Origin: Isoptericola sediminis
GTDB taxonomy: Bacteria > Actinomycetota > Actinomycetes > Actinomycetales > Cellulomonadaceae
DNA: 64,000 nucleotides
Assembly: GCF_013085345.1 (NCBI RefSeq)
Contig: NZ_JABFAJ010000012.1
Location: forward strand, 1 to 64,000
Direction: 5' to 3'
The notes below the pieces were generated by a model that saw nothing but the letters and a program-made list of their open reading frames with translations, did no database searches and was not told the origin of the DNA. Of the stretch, positions 1 through 9,782 are shown piece by piece. Positions within the stretch are counted from its first letter, which is position 1; each line of letters begins with the position of its first letter. The translations under genes were made by a program, and so were the position numbers.

Positions 1-44
1 GACGACGGCCCGTACCCTCCGCGCGGAGGGTACGGGCCGTCGTC
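1..44. terminator. Perfect 22-bp inverted repeat, likely terminator of the gene upstream of clpP1
   Basis: The first 44 bases are a perfect GC-rich palindrome of two 22-base arms; as RNA it would form about a 20-bp stem closed by a GCGC loop. No T-run follows, which is usual for actinobacterial terminators. It lies about 120 bp before clpP1, so it probably ends the preceding gene (trigger factor is the usual neighbour, but it is outside the window). The palindrome begins at base 1, so it may extend further left. Confidence 0.7.
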
Positions 45-164
45 GTCCCCCGGTCCGGCGGGTCCCGGCGCCTGTGCGCCTGCAGCGAAACATGCGGTTT
101 CCGGGACTCGGCGGGCACCCGGTGCACGTTAGGGTCGAGCGACAGCGAAGCGAAGGAGACGGAC

Positions 165-803
165 GTGAACGACTTGCTGCAGATGGGTGACGGGGCACCG
201 CAGGCCCGCGCCGAGGGCCAGGGCTTCGGCCTCAACGACTCCATCTACAACCGGCTCCTCAAGGAGCGCATCATCTGGCTGGGTTCGGAGGTGCGCGACG
301 ACAACGCGAACGCCATCTGCGCCCAGATGATGCTGCTCGCGGCGGAGGACCCCGAGAAGGACATCTACCTCTACATCAACTCCCCGGGCGGCTCGATCAC
401 GGCCGGCATGGCGATCTACGACACCATGCAGTTCATCCAGCCCGACGTCGCCACCGTCGCGATGGGGATGGCTGCCTCGATGGGCCAGTTCCTGCTGTCC
501 TCCGGCGCGAAGGGCAAGCGCTACATCACGCCGCACGCCCGCGTGCTGATGCACCAGCCCTCCGGCGGCGTCGGCGGCACCGCGACCGACGTGCGCATCG
601 GCGCCCAGCTGATCATGCACATGAAGAAGGTGCTCGCGGAGCTCACGGCCGAGCAGACCGGCCAGCCGCTCGAGAAGATCCTCAAGGACAACGACCGCGA
701 CAGCTGGTTCACGGCCGAGGAGGCCCTCGAGTACGGCTTCGTGGACCGGGTCGTCGCCAACGCTTCCTCGGTGTCCGGGGGCGGCGGCACGACCGCCGAG
801 TGA
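165..803 (+). CDS. clpP1: ATP-dependent Clp protease proteolytic subunit ClpP1
   Basis: Serine peptidase subunit of the cytosolic Clp protease; in actinobacteria ClpP1 and ClpP2 form a mixed tetradecamer fed by ClpX or ClpC. The 212-residue protein has the usual family length. The catalytic triad is visible as S105 in [10 protein letters not shown]130 in VLMHQPSGG and D179 in DRDSW, with spacings of 25 and 49 residues identical to E. coli ClpP. The oligomerisation motif [11 protein letters not shown] is at about 71-81. The ATG follows a purine-rich ribosome site (gaaggag). The C-terminus is a short Ser/Gly tail. clpP2 follows after about 50 bp, so the two are probably co-transcribed and the subunits assemble together. 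Confidence 0.98.
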   Translation: MNDLLQMGDGAPQARAEGQGFGLNDSIYNRLLKERIIWLGSEVRDDNANAICAQMMLLAAEDPEKDIYLYINSPGGSITAGMAIYDTMQFIQPDVATVAMGMAASMGQFLLSSGAKGKRYITPHARVLMHQPSGGVGGTATDVRIGAQLIMHMKKVLAELTAEQTGQPLEKILKDNDRDSWFTAEEALEYGFVDRVVANASSVSGGGGTTAE

Positions 804-853
804 CCCGACCACGGTCGACCGAGACCCCAGCTGACTTCCCACCGAGGAGAACC

Positions 854-1567
854 ATGAGCTACTCCGCCGAGTACCAGTTCGCCGAGCGGGCCGCGCGTCT
901 CGCCGGCGACGCCGCCCGCCCGGGCGGGATCGCGCTGCCGCACGGCGCCCCGTCGTCGCGGTACGTCCTGCCACAGTTCGAGGAGCGCACGCCGTACGGC
1001 TTCAAGCGCCAGGACCCGTACACCAAGCTTTTCGAGGACCGCATCATCTTCATGGGCGTCCAGGTCGACGACGCGTCGGCCGACGACATCATGGCCCAGC
1101 TGCTCGTCCTGGAGTCCCAGGACCCGGACCGCGACGTGATGATCTACATCAACTCCCCGGGCGGCTCCTTCACCGCGATGACCGCCCTGTACGACACGAT
1201 GCAGTTCATCAAGCCGCAGATCCAGACCGTCTGCCTCGGGCAGGCGGCCTCGGCGGCGGCCGTGCTGCTCGCCGCCGGGCAGCGGGGCAAGCGGCTCGCG
1301 CTGCCCAACGCACGGGTGCTGATCCACCAGCCCGCGATGGAGGGCGGCGGCTACGCCCAGGCGTCGGACATCGAGATCCACGCCAACGAGCTCATCCGCA
1401 TGCGCGAGTGGCTGGAGGAGACGCTGGCCCACCACACGGGCAAGCCCGTCCAGGAGATCCGCGACGACATCGAGCGCGACAAGATCCTCACGGCCGCCCA
1501 GGCCCAGGAGTACGGCCTCGTGGACCAGGTCCTCGACTCCCGCAAGCCCGCTCAGCTCGGTGCCTGA
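854..1567 (+). CDS. clpP2: ATP-dependent Clp protease proteolytic subunit ClpP2
   Basis: Second Clp peptidase subunit, 237 residues and clearly paralogous to the gene just upstream. The catalytic residues are S133 in [10 protein letters not shown]158 in VLIHQPAM and D209 in ERDKIL; the [11 protein letters not shown] segment is at about 99-109. An in-frame start exists 54 bp upstream (800), but it would overlap the clpP1 stop and lacks a ribosome site. The ATG at 854 has a GAGGAGA site just before it and gives the [17 protein letters not shown]-terminus, so I chose it. It has a longer N-terminal extension than ClpP1, as ClpP2 proteins commonly do. A strong hairpin follows the stop, so clpX is probably transcribed separately or by read-through. 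Confidence 0.97.
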   Translation: MSYSAEYQFAERAARLAGDAARPGGIALPHGAPSSRYVLPQFEERTPYGFKRQDPYTKLFEDRIIFMGVQVDDASADDIMAQLLVLESQDPDRDVMIYINSPGGSFTAMTALYDTMQFIKPQIQTVCLGQAASAAAVLLAAGQRGKRLALPNARVLIHQPAMEGGGYAQASDIEIHANELIRMREWLEETLAHHTGKPVQEIRDDIERDKILTAAQAQEYGLVDQVLDSRKPAQLGA

Positions 1568-1597
1568 GCAGCCGGTTCACCGGTGACGACACCGCTC

Positions 1598-1637
1598 GCG
1601 ACCCGGGTGCCGACCCTCGTGTCGGCACCCGGGTCGC
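1598..1637 (+). terminator. Hairpin terminator after clpP2
   Basis: Perfect 17-bp stem (1598-1614 with 1621-1637) around a 6-base loop, starting 30 bp after the clpP2 stop. It is GC-rich with no U-tract. It separates clpP1P2 from clpX. Confidence 0.75.
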
Positions 1638-1720
1638 GCCACACCGGAGTTCTCGGCTGACAACCGGGCCCGGGTGGTGTGGAATGGTCGAAGACGCGCA
1701 CGAGAACAAGGAGGCCCGCG

Positions 1721-2986
1721 GTGGCGAGAATCGGTGACGGTGCAGACCTGCTCAAGTGCTCCTTCTGCGGGAAGTCGCAGAAGCAGGTCAAGAAGCTCAT
1801 CGCTGGGCCGGGTGTGTACATCTGCGACGAGTGCATCGACCTGTGCAACGAGATCATCGAGGAAGAGCTCGGTGAGACCACGGAGCTGGGGCTGACCGAG
1901 CTGCCGAAGCCGCGGGAGATCTTCGACTTCCTCGAGCAGTACGTCATCGGCCAGGAGCCGGCCAAGCGGGCCCTGGCCGTCGCGGTCTACAACCACTACA
2001 AGCGCGTGCAGGCGGCGCCGGCGGCGAAGGACGACCAGGACGCGGTGGAGATCGCCAAGTCCAACATCCTGCTCATCGGCCCCACGGGGACGGGCAAGAC
2101 GTACCTGGCGCAGACGCTCGCGAAGATGCTCAACGTCCCGTTCGCCATCGCCGACGCCACGGCGCTCACCGAGGCCGGGTACGTGGGCGAGGACGTCGAG
2201 AACATCCTCCTCAAGCTCATCCAGGCCGCCGACTACGACGTCAAGAAGGCCGAGACCGGCATCATCTACATCGACGAGATCGACAAGGTGGCCCGCAAGG
2301 CCGAGAACCCGTCGATCACGCGGGACGTCTCGGGCGAGGGCGTGCAGCAGGCGCTCCTGAAGATCATCGAGGGCACCAGCGCGTCGGTGCCCCCGCAGGG
2401 CGGGCGCAAGCACCCGCACCAGGAGTTCATCCAGATCGACACCTCGAACGTGCTGTTCGTCGTCGCCGGAGCGTTCGCGGGTCTGGACGACATCATCGCC
2501 TCCCGGGCGCGGCAGCGCGGGATCGGCTTCTCCGCCCCGATGGAGTCGACCACCGACGTCGACCTCTTCTCGGAGGTCCGGCCCGAGGACCTGCACAAGT
2601 ACGGGCTGATCCCCGAGTTCATCGGTCGACTGCCCGTGATCTCCTCCGTCTCGCCGCTCGACCGCGACGCCCTGGTGCGCATCCTCAGCGAACCGCGCAA
2701 CGCCCTGGTCAAGCAGTACCAGCGCATGTTCGAGATCGACGGCGTGCGCCTGGAGTTCGCCGACGACGCGATCGACGCGATCGCCGAGCAGGCGCTCCTG
2801 CGCGGGACGGGTGCACGCGGGCTGCGCGCCATCATGGAGGAGGTCCTCCAGCAGGTGATGTTCGACGTGCCGAGCCGCGACGACGTCGAAGGCGTGGTCA
2901 TCACCCGCGAGGTCGTCGAGGAGAACGTCAACCCGACGATCGTGCCGCGGTCCTCCGGTCCCGTGCGCAACCGCAAGTCCGCCTGA
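1721..2986 (+). CDS. clpX: ATP-dependent Clp protease ATP-binding subunit ClpX
   Basis: AAA+ unfoldase that recognises substrates and feeds them into ClpP1P2. It has an N-terminal C4 zinc-binding domain (CSFC at about 14-17, CDEC at about 36-39), Walker A GPTGTGKT, the pore loop GYVG, Walker B IIYIDEID and the ClpP-docking IGF loop in RQRGIGFSA. The 421-residue length is standard. The reading frame is open further upstream, but the GTG at 1721 follows a strong AAGGAGG site (1708-1714) and gives the canonical [17 protein letters not shown]-terminus. Both peptidase subunits lie immediately upstream. Confidence 0.98.
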   Translation: MARIGDGADLLKCSFCGKSQKQVKKLIAGPGVYICDECIDLCNEIIEEELGETTELGLTELPKPREIFDFLEQYVIGQEPAKRALAVAVYNHYKRVQAAPAAKDDQDAVEIAKSNILLIGPTGTGKTYLAQTLAKMLNVPFAIADATALTEAGYVGEDVENILLKLIQAADYDVKKAETGIIYIDEIDKVARKAENPSITRDVSGEGVQQALLKIIEGTSASVPPQGGRKHPHQEFIQIDTSNVLFVVAGAFAGLDDIIASRARQRGIGFSAPMESTTDVDLFSEVRPEDLHKYGLIPEFIGRLPVISSVSPLDRDALVRILSEPRNALVKQYQRMFEIDGVRLEFADDAIDAIAEQALLRGTGARGLRAIMEEVLQQVMFDVPSRDDVEGVVITREVVEENVNPTIVPRSSGPVRNRKSA

Positions 2987-2999
2987 TCGCACCGCCTCG

Positions 3000-3032
3000 G
3001 ACGGCCGACGGCCACATCGTGGCCGGGCCGTC
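3000..3032 (+). terminator. Hairpin after clpX
   Basis: GC-rich stem-loop, gacggccgacggccac / gtggccgggccgtc with loop ATC and a small internal bulge, 14 bp after the clpX stop. Probable intrinsic terminator between clpX and the chorismate mutase gene. Confidence 0.6.
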
Positions 3033-3063
3033 GCGCTGACGTCGCCGCCCGTAGGATCGAGCC

Positions 3064-3441
3064 ATGGCTGAGCCCTTCGACGAAGCGCCCGTGCCCGAGA
3101 CCGGTCGTGCGCTGCCGACCGAGATCCTCGGCCTGCGCAGCACGATCGACAACATCGACGCGGCCCTGGTGCACCTGCTCGCCGAGCGGTTCCGCGCGAC
3201 GCAGCGCGTCGGGGAGCTCAAGGCCACCGAGGGGCTGCCGCCGGCGGACCCGCAGCGTGACCGTCAGCAGATCGACCGTCTGAAGGCCATCGCCTCGGGC
3301 GCCGGGCTCGACCCCGAGTTCGCCGAGCAGTTCCGCCACTTCATCGTCTCCGAGGTGATCCGCCGCCACGAGCGCATCGCGGCCGAGCACGCCGCCGCCG
3401 GGCGTGCCGACGAGGTACCACCCCTGGACACCTACAGTTGA
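3064..3441 (+). CDS. Chorismate mutase (AroQ class)
   Basis: Predicted cytosolic enzyme converting chorismate to prephenate on the way to phenylalanine and tyrosine. The 125-residue protein has the all-helical AroQ pattern: [20 protein letters not shown] (about 22-41), where the helix-1 arginine and the isoleucine/aspartate pattern match the family, then RVGELKA with the active-site lysine, and a C-terminal [17 protein letters not shown] helix. About 20 N-terminal residues precede the domain. There is no signal peptide, so it is the intracellular type. It is a monofunctional enzyme, not fused to prephenate dehydratase or DAHP synthase. A hairpin follows directly. Confidence 0.9.
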   Translation: MAEPFDEAPVPETGRALPTEILGLRSTIDNIDAALVHLLAERFRATQRVGELKATEGLPPADPQRDRQQIDRLKAIASGAGLDPEFAEQFRHFIVSEVIRRHERIAAEHAAAGRADEVPPLDTYS

Positions 3442-3447
3442 AGGGGT

Positions 3448-3465
3448 GGCGGCTTCTGAGCCGCC
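3448..3465 (+). terminator. Short hairpin after chorismate mutase
   Basis: Seven-bp stem GGCGGCT / AGCCGCC with loop TCTG, 7 bp after the stop codon. The remaining bases up to 3621 hold no gene I can support and presumably carry the promoter of the next gene. Confidence 0.5.
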
Positions 3466-3621
3466 CGAGCACCTCGTCCTGCCCGGCCCCGGTTCACGGC
3501 GGACCTGCGCCCGCCCGTGCATCGCCCCTGGTGAGAAGGCCTTTTCGTCAGCGCGGATGCGCACTGCGCCGATCCGGAGCAGGCTGGAGGTTCACAGTCG
3601 ACGGACCCGAGGGGGAACTGC

Positions 3622-4863
3622 ATGAAGATCGATTGGCTCAAGCCCTTGGTCGGCCGCCCCGGCCCGTTCGCGACCGTCTATCTCGACGCCACGCGTTCGG
3701 TCGAAGCCGGTGACAAGGATGTGGCGAACCGCTGGCGCTCCGTGCGCCGTTCGCTCGCCAAGCAGGGTGCCGCGGACCAGGTCCTCAACGACCTGGACGA
3801 CGCCGTGGACCGCCCGACGTGGGTGCACGGGCCGCACGGTCGAGTGCTCATCGCCGACGACGAGGGCGTTCTCGTCGACCGGGTGCTGAAGGAGCCGCCG
3901 CCGGTGATGGCGGGTGTCTGGCACCGCGTGCCGAGCCTGCTGCAGGCGGCACGCTCGGCCGACGAGGAGGTGGACGCGCTGGTCGTCGCCGTCGACCGGC
4001 TGGGGGCCGACTTCTTCCCGGTGGGGTCCGACGGGTTCCCGTCCGGGGACAAGGAGACGTTCGAGGGCCCCGACGACGAGGTGTCGAAGACCTCGAGCAC
4101 CTCGACGAAGCGGTCGGTGATCGAGTCGCGGGCCGAGGACTCCTGGCACCGCAACGCCGAGGCGATGGCCGGCGAGATCGACCGCCGCGTGGCCGCCTCC
4201 CGACCGGAGATCCTCCTGCTCACCGGCGACGTGAGGGCCGTGAGCATGGTCCGGGACGCGCTCGGCCAGCAGGCGGCTCAGCTGACCGTCGAGGTGTCCG
4301 GCGGCGGCCGGGACGACGGCGTGCACGCGGGGCACTTCGCCGAGACCGTCGTCGAGGCGCTGGACTCGTTCCGGGAGCGCCGCCGGGAGGCGGTGCTCGC
4401 CGCGCTGCGTGAGGGTCTGGGCCGGGAGTCCGGCGCCGTCACGAGCATCGGTGACGTCGCCCAGGTGCTGGCCCGTGGCCAGGTGAAGCAGCTCGTGCTC
4501 TCCGAGGAGCTCGCGGACGACGCGGCCCGGGCGCTGCACGCGTGGGTCGACGGTTCGGTCGAGGAACCCGGCCTCGGTGGGCTGCTCAACGGGTTCCAGC
4601 TCTGGATCGGACCGGACCCGATGCACATCGCGGCCTCGCGGACCGAGCTCGACGGGGTCGGGGACCTCGAGGAGCTCCCGGCCGCGACGGCCCTGCTGCG
4701 TGCCGCCATCGGCCAGGACGCCGGGCTGGTCTTCGCGCCGACCGGGTCGGTCGAGCTGCGCGACGGCGTCGCGGCGACGCTGCGCTGGGACGACGGCGGC
4801 ACGCCGCACGAGTCGGCGGCCACGATGAGCGGCGACGACGGACGGGTCTCCATGGCCCACTGA
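3622..4863 (+). CDS. eRF1-like (baeRF / Rv2629 / Vms1-type) ribosome-associated protein
   Basis: The 413-residue protein matches by eye the actinobacterial Rv2629-like family of bacterial relatives of archaeal/eukaryotic release factor eRF1. The N-terminal segment with GPFATVYLDATRSVEAGD is characteristic; an eRF1 domain 2-like region follows (SWHRNAEAMAGEIDRRVAASRPEILLLTGDVRAVSMV, about 170-215), and a C-terminal L7Ae-like part carries VTSIGDVAQVLARGQVKQLVLSEELAD (about 272-298). No GGQ hydrolysis motif is visible. Members of this family include the hibernation factor Balon, which binds the ribosomal A site, so a role in ribosome hibernation or rescue is plausible but inferred. The gene stands alone and ends at a shared terminator with valS. 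Confidence 0.75.
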   Translation: MKIDWLKPLVGRPGPFATVYLDATRSVEAGDKDVANRWRSVRRSLAKQGAADQVLNDLDDAVDRPTWVHGPHGRVLIADDEGVLVDRVLKEPPPVMAGVWHRVPSLLQAARSADEEVDALVVAVDRLGADFFPVGSDGFPSGDKETFEGPDDEVSKTSSTSTKRSVIESRAEDSWHRNAEAMAGEIDRRVAASRPEILLLTGDVRAVSMVRDALGQQAAQLTVEVSGGGRDDGVHAGHFAETVVEALDSFRERRREAVLAALREGLGRESGAVTSIGDVAQVLARGQVKQLVLSEELADDAARALHAWVDGSVEEPGLGGLLNGFQLWIGPDPMHIAASRTELDGVGDLEELPAATALLRAAIGQDAGLVFAPTGSVELRDGVAATLRWDDGGTPHESAATMSGDDGRVSMAH

Positions 4864-4878
4864 GAGGTCGCACGACAC

Positions 4879-4910
4879 GGCCCCGGCACCCTGGGAAGGG
4901 TGCCGGGGCC
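4879..4910. terminator. Bidirectional terminator between the baeRF gene and valS
   Basis: Perfect 13-bp stem GGCCCCGGCACCC / GGGTGCCGGGGCC with loop TGGGAA, between two convergent genes (stops at 4863 and 4952). Being symmetric, it can serve both strands. Confidence 0.8.
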
Positions 4911-4951
4911 TCGTGCTGTCGAGGGTGCCCCGCGGAGGAGCGCCCGGGGGC

Positions 4952-7738
4952 TCAGCCGCGCGGCTTCTTGACCGGCGGCTCGCCCAGCTCGTGCTCGACC
5001 ACGACGATGCCGCCCTGGACGTCCGGGTCGCCCTGGCCGTCGGTGGCCTCGACGAGCTCGAGGGGCCCGGTGACCCGGCCGGCGCCGCGCAGGTCCACCA
5101 CGGCGGACTCGACGCCCGGCAGCAGGTGTGCGGGCACGGCCACCGTCCCGGACAGGATCGGGGTCTTCATGGAGACCTTGGCGGCCGACTTCAGCTTGCG
5201 CAGCGCCGCCAGGGCGTGGCCCGCGGCGGTCAGGCCGGTCGGGTCGACGCCGGCCGCGGCGTCGCGCAGCGGCCGGGCCGTCGGCCACTCCGCGCGGTGC
5301 ACGGACCCGCTGCGCCACCAGGACCAGACCTCCTCGGTGGCGAACGGGATGAACGGCGCCAGCAGCCGCAGCATGACGTCGAGCGCGATCGCCAGCGCCG
5401 TGCGGGCCGAGAGCGTGTCGGCGGTCACCGTGCCGTCGGCGCCGTACGCGCGGTCCTTGACGAGCTCGAGGTAGTCGTCGCAGAACGCCCAGAAGTACGA
5501 CTCGGTCAGCTCCAGGGCCCGGGTGTGGTCGTAGGACTCCAGCGCCGTGGTCGCCTGGTCGACGACGTCGGCCAGCCCGGCCAGCATGGCGCGGTCCAGG
5601 TCGACGGTCACGGCCGCGGGGTCCAGCGCGATCTCGCCCGCACCGGTCTCCGGGTCGACGCCGAAGGTCAGCGCGAACTTCGAGGCGTTGAGCACCTTGA
5701 TCGCCAGGCGCCGGCCGATCTTCATCTGACCGATCTCGAACGCCGCGTCCGTCCCGAGGCGTGCCGCGGCCGCCCAGTACCGCACGGCGTCGGACCCGTG
5801 CTGCTCCAGCAGGTCCATCGGGGTGACGACGTTGCCCTTGGACTTGGACATCTTCTTGCGGTCCGGGTCGAGGATCCAGCCGCTGATGGCCGCGTGCTTC
5901 CAGGGCAGCACGCCGCACTCGAGGTGCGAGCGCACGACCGAGGAGAACAGCCAGGTGCGGATGATGTCCTGGCCCTGCGGGCGCAGGTCCATGGGGAAGA
6001 CGCGGTCGAACAGGTCGGCGTCGCGCTCCCAGCCGGAGACGATGAGCGGCGTCAGCGAGGACGTCGCCCAGGTGTCCATCACGTCGTTGTCGCCGACGAA
6101 CCCGCCCGGCACCCCGCGCTGGGACTCGTCGTAGCCGGCCGGGGCCTGCGACGTCGGGTCCACCGGGAGCTCGGCCTCGGACGGCGTGATGAGGCGGTCG
6201 TAGTCGACGTCGCCGTGCTCGTCGACGCCGTACCAGACCGGCACCGCCACGCCGAAGAACCGCTGCCGGGAGATGAGCCAGTCACCGTTGAGGCCGTTGA
6301 CCCAGTTCTCGTAGCGGACCCGCATGAAGTCGGGGTGGAAGTCCAGCTCCTTGCCCCGTCCGAGCAGCTCGGCCTTCAGGTCGCGCCGGGTCCCGGCGGC
6401 GTTCCACTCGCGACCCCCGTTGCGGATGTACCACTGGCGCGAGGTGACGATCTCGAGCGGCTTGTCGCCCTTCTCGTAGAAGTTCGTCATGCGCTGGGTC
6501 GGGGTCGGCTCGCCGTCCAGGTCGCCGGACTCGCGCAGCGCGTCCACGACGGCGGTGCGGGCGCTGAACGACGTCTTGCCGGCCAGTCCCTCGGCGTAGA
6601 GGTCGGCGCCGGGGCCGCCGGCGATCCACTCGGGCGTCTCGCGGGCGAGCCGGCCGTCCCGGCCGATCACCGAGCGGGTCGGCAGCTGCAGCTCGCGCCA
6701 CCACTGCACGTCGGTCAGGTCGCCGAAGGTGCAGCACATGGCGATGCCGGCACCCTTGTCCATCGCGGCGGCGTGGTGGGCCAGCACGGGCACCTCGACG
6801 CCGAACAGCGGCGAGGTGACCGTGGTGCCGAACAGGTGCTGGTAGCGCTCGTCGTCCGGGTGGGCGATGAGCGCCACGACGGACGGCACCAGCTCGGGTC
6901 GGGTCGTCTCGATGTGGACCGGCTCGCCGCCCTCGCGGTGGAACGCGACGCGGTGGTAGTGGCCGGGGTACTCCCGGGCCTCGAGCTCGGCCTGGGCCAC
7001 GGCCGTCTGGAACGTGACGTCCCACAGGCCGGGCGCCTCGGCCTGGTAGGCCTCGCCCCGGTCCAGGTTGCGCAGGAACGCCCGCTGGGAGGCCGCGCGC
7101 GAGGTCGCGTCGATGGTCTGGTACGTCTGCGACCAGTCCACGGACAGGCCGAGCAGGCGCCACAGCTCCTCGAACTGGCGCTCGTCGTCGGCGGTGAGCT
7201 CCTCGCAGAGCTCGATGAAGTTGCGGCGGCTGATCGGCACCTGGTCCGCCGGCTTCACCTTCTTGCCCTCGGTGCCCTGGTGGGGCGGGGTGAAGCCGGG
7301 GTCGTAGGGCAGCGACGGGTCGCAGCGCACGCCGTAGTAGTTCTGCACGCGGCGCTCGGTGGGCAGGCCGTTGTCGTCCCACCCCATCGGGTAGAAGACC
7401 TCCTTGCCGCGCATGCGCTGGAACCGGGCGACGACGTCGGTGTGGGTGTAGCTGAAGACGTGGCCCACGTGCAGCGAGCCGGAGACGGTCGGGGGCGGGG
7501 TGTCGATCGAGAAGATCTGGTCGCGGGTGGCCGACCGGTCGAAGGCGAACGTGCCCTCGGCGGCCCACCGCTCGTCGAACTTCTGCTCCAGACCGTCCGT
7601 GCTGACCTTGTCCGGTACCTCCCTGACCACCGCGCGCACGACGTCGGCTACCTGCTCGGCCTGGCTGCCGGAGGTCGCGTTCGCTGCGGGGGTCTGTGCG
7701 GGCGCGGCGGGCGCCCCGGGGTTCGGGAAGTCGCTCAT
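4952..7738 (-). CDS. valS: Valyl-tRNA synthetase
   Basis: Class I aminoacyl-tRNA synthetase charging tRNA-Val in the cytosol. The 928-residue protein has the HIGH-type signature in PPPTVSGSLHVGHVFSYTHTD (about 79-99), MGWDDNGLPTERRVQNYYG, the CP1 editing domain with THETTRPE-like IETTRPELVPS, the KMSKS motif in KKMSKSKGN, and an anticodon-binding domain with an FIPFATEEVWSWW segment. The N-terminus is an Ala/Pro-rich tail of about 30 residues. The C-terminus lacks the long coiled coil of E. coli ValS, ending soon after the anticodon domain. Start at 7738 chosen for the MSDFPNPG N-terminus; no strong ribosome site is seen. Essential and probably monocistronic. Confidence 0.97.
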   Translation of the reverse strand: MSDFPNPGAPAAPAQTPAANATSGSQAEQVADVVRAVVREVPDKVSTDGLEQKFDERWAAEGTFAFDRSATRDQIFSIDTPPPTVSGSLHVGHVFSYTHTDVVARFQRMRGKEVFYPMGWDDNGLPTERRVQNYYGVRCDPSLPYDPGFTPPHQGTEGKKVKPADQVPISRRNFIELCEELTADDERQFEELWRLLGLSVDWSQTYQTIDATSRAASQRAFLRNLDRGEAYQAEAPGLWDVTFQTAVAQAELEAREYPGHYHRVAFHREGGEPVHIETTRPELVPSVVALIAHPDDERYQHLFGTTVTSPLFGVEVPVLAHHAAAMDKGAGIAMCCTFGDLTDVQWWRELQLPTRSVIGRDGRLARETPEWIAGGPGADLYAEGLAGKTSFSARTAVVDALRESGDLDGEPTPTQRMTNFYEKGDKPLEIVTSRQWYIRNGGREWNAAGTRRDLKAELLGRGKELDFHPDFMRVRYENWVNGLNGDWLISRQRFFGVAVPVWYGVDEHGDVDYDRLITPSEAELPVDPTSQAPAGYDESQRGVPGGFVGDNDVMDTWATSSLTPLIVSGWERDADLFDRVFPMDLRPQGQDIIRTWLFSSVVRSHLECGVLPWKHAAISGWILDPDRKKMSKSKGNVVTPMDLLEQHGSDAVRYWAAAARLGTDAAFEIGQMKIGRRLAIKVLNASKFALTFGVDPETGAGEIALDPAAVTVDLDRAMLAGLADVVDQATTALESYDHTRALELTESYFWAFCDDYLELVKDRAYGADGTVTADTLSARTALAIALDVMLRLLAPFIPFATEEVWSWWRSGSVHRAEWPTARPLRDAAAGVDPTGLTAAGHALAALRKLKSAAKVSMKTPILSGTVAVPAHLLPGVESAVVDLRGAGRVTGPLELVEATDGQGDPDVQGGIVVVEHELGEPPVKKPRG

Positions 7739-7847
7739 GGTGCCTCATTGTCCCAGATCCCCCGGGGCGGGCGGACGCCCCGTCGCCACGAGGGAACGCG
7801 GGGTGGGGCATGGTGCTCGAGCGGCGCGACTGGCTAGGGTCGGGCCC

Positions 7848-8744
7848 ATGAGCGTGAGGGGTCACGTCGACGTCCTGCGGCGGTTCAACCGGAGCTACAC
7901 CCAGCGGGTGGGCGTGCTGGAGGAGTCCTTCCTGGGCCTGGGCATGGCGCTCGGCACCGCGAGGCTGTTGTACGAGATCGGCGCCGCCCCGGACACGACC
8001 CGCGCCCTGCGCGCGCGGCTCGGCCTGGACCGCGAGTACCTGCGCCGGTTGCTGCGTCGGCTGCAGGAGGAGGGGCTGGTGAGCGTCGCGCCCGACCCGG
8101 AGGACCCGCGCCGTCGGCGGGTCACCCTGACGCCGGCGGGCCGTACCGCCTGGGAGGAGCTCGACCGACGCTCCGACGAGCGGGCCCGTCGGTTCGTCGA
8201 CCCGCTCACCGCGCGGCAGCGTGCCCGGCTCTCGGCGGCGCTCGGCGAGGCGGACCTGCTTGTCCGCGCCGCCACCGTCGAGCTGGTGATGGTCGCGCCG
8301 GACGATCCGGTGGCGAGGCGGGCCGTGCTCGCGTTCTTCGCGGAGGTCGGCGAGCGCATCGGCAGCACCGACGCGTTCGACGTCGACGCCGCGCTCGCCG
8401 CGGACGCCGAACGGCTCGTCCCGCCGCTCGGCGGGTTCGTCGTCGCCGCCTCCGGCGGGGACCCGGTCGCCTGCGGGGGTGTCCAGGACCTGGGGGACGG
8501 CGTCGCCGAGATCAAGCGGATGTGGGTCGACACCGCCTGGCGCGGTGCCGGGCTCGGCTCGCGACTGCTGCGCCGCCTGGAGGACCTCGCGGTCGAGCTC
8601 GGGCACAGGGAGGTCGTGCTCGACACGAACGGGGTCCTCGGCGAGGCGGTCGTGATGTACGAGGAGGCCGGCTACCGGCAGGTCGAGCGCTTCAACGACG
8701 ACCCGTACGCGACGCACTTCTTCGCCAAGGACCTGACCACGTGA
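7848..8744 (+). CDS. MarR-family regulator fused to a GNAT acetyltransferase
   Basis: A 298-residue two-domain protein. The N-terminal half is a winged helix of MarR type (LRARLGLDREYLRRLLRRLQEEGLVSV, with the DPRRRRVTLTPAGRTAWEELDRR wing). The C-terminal half is a GNAT fold (about 155-298) whose CoA-binding motif A is visible as IKRMWVDTAWRGAGLGSRLLRRLEDLA. Such fusions are common in actinobacteria; the acetyltransferase substrate is unknown. The open frame extends far upstream antisense to valS, but ATG 7848 gives the normal family N-terminus and lies in the divergent gap with valS. It is probably a ligand-sensing or self-contained regulator. Confidence 0.88.
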   Translation: MSVRGHVDVLRRFNRSYTQRVGVLEESFLGLGMALGTARLLYEIGAAPDTTRALRARLGLDREYLRRLLRRLQEEGLVSVAPDPEDPRRRRVTLTPAGRTAWEELDRRSDERARRFVDPLTARQRARLSAALGEADLLVRAATVELVMVAPDDPVARRAVLAFFAEVGERIGSTDAFDVDAALAADAERLVPPLGGFVVAASGGDPVACGGVQDLGDGVAEIKRMWVDTAWRGAGLGSRLLRRLEDLAVELGHREVVLDTNGVLGEAVVMYEEAGYRQVERFNDDPYATHFFAKDLTT

Positions 8745-8771
8745 GGTCCGCGGCGGCGTAGGGTCGTCCCC

Positions 8772-9782
8772 ATGGCAGCTTCGAAGGACTTGACCGTCGG
8801 CTACGCCGCGATGCTCGAGCAGTTCCACCCCACCGACGTGGTCGACTACTCGGCCTACGCCGAGGAGCACGGATTCGACGGCGTGATGGCCGCCGACCAC
8901 TTCCAGCCCTGGGTGCCGCAGCAGGGGGAGGCCGCGTTCGTGTGGAACGTGCTGACCGCCCTGGGCGAGCGCACACGCGGTGACATCGGTCCGGGGGTGA
9001 CCTGCCCGTCGTTCCGGTTCCACCCGGCGATGGTGGCGCAGGCCTCGGCGACCCTCGCCGCGATGTACCCCGGCCGGCACTGGCTCGGGCTGGGCTCCGG
9101 CGAGGCGCTCAACGAGCACGTCACCGGCGGCTACTGGCCGGAGGCGCCGGAGCGCATCAACCGGATGTTCGAGGCCATCGACATCATCAAGAAGCTCTTC
9201 GCCTCGGGCGTCGAGGGCAAGGACGTCAAGCACTCCGGGCAGTTCTACAAGATGGAGTCCACGCGGTTGTGGACCATGCCCGAGGTCCCGCCGGAGATCC
9301 TCGTCGCTACCGCCGGGCCGATCACGGCCAAGCGGGCCGGCAAGCACGCGGACGGCCTCATCACGGTGGGGGCGCCGCTGGAGAAGATCGAGATGCTGTT
9401 CGGCCGGTTCGACGCGGGCGTCAAGGAGTCCGGTCGGGACGCCTCGACGATGCCGAAGGTCCTCCAGGTGCACATGTCCTGGGCGGAGACCGACGAGGAG
9501 GCCATGGCCAACGCCATGACCGAGTGGCCGAACGGCGGCATGAAGTTCCCCAAGGCCGACATCCGGTCGCCGCACGACTTCGCCCAGATGGCCAAGCTGG
9601 TCCGCCCCGAGGACTTCTCCGGTCGCATGGTGGTCTCCGCCGACCCGGACGAGCACCGCCAGGCCATCCAGCAGTACGTCGACCTCGGGTTCGACCGCAT
9701 CTACCTGCACAACGTGGGCCGGAACCAGAAGCAGTGGATCGAGGTCTTCGGGCGCGAGGTGCTGCCGAAGCTGGTCCGGTGA
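8772..9782 (+). CDS. F420-dependent LLM-class oxidoreductase (Fgd-like)
   Basis: A 336-residue luciferase-like TIM-barrel enzyme of the F420-dependent group. The N-terminal motif [20 protein letters not shown] (about 29-48), [22 protein letters not shown] and [15 protein letters not shown] match F420-dependent glucose-6-phosphate dehydrogenase-like proteins by eye; the DHFQPW and SGEALNE segments are hallmark F420/substrate-site sequences. The substrate is not certain; many relatives are not glucose-6-phosphate dehydrogenases. It overlaps the next gene, a CofE F420 glutamate ligase, by 4 bases, which supports coenzyme F420 as its cofactor. It begins 27 bp after the MarR-GNAT gene and may share its transcript. 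Confidence 0.88.
   Translation: MAASKDLTVGYAAMLEQFHPTDVVDYSAYAEEHGFDGVMAADHFQPWVPQQGEAAFVWNVLTALGERTRGDIGPGVTCPSFRFHPAMVAQASATLAAMYPGRHWLGLGSGEALNEHVTGGYWPEAPERINRMFEAIDIIKKLFASGVEGKDVKHSGQFYKMESTRLWTMPEVPPEILVATAGPITAKRAGKHADGLITVGAPLEKIEMLFGRFDAGVKESGRDASTMPKVLQVHMSWAETDEEAMANAMTEWPNGGMKFPKADIRSPHDFAQMAKLVRPEDFSGRMVVSADPDEHRQAIQQYVDLGFDRIYLHNVGRNQKQWIEVFGREVLPKLVR

Noticed and set aside
6282-9710. A 1142-codon open frame on the minus strand, and similar very long frames such as 4913-7837 (+), 15702-18365 (-) and 50624-53467 (-)
   Set aside because: They lie opposite or in other frames of well-supported genes (valS, the LLM enzyme, the M28 peptidase, the AddA-like gene). Their Arg/Gly/Pro/Ala or His/Asp-rich translations are the usual product of high-GC shadow frames.
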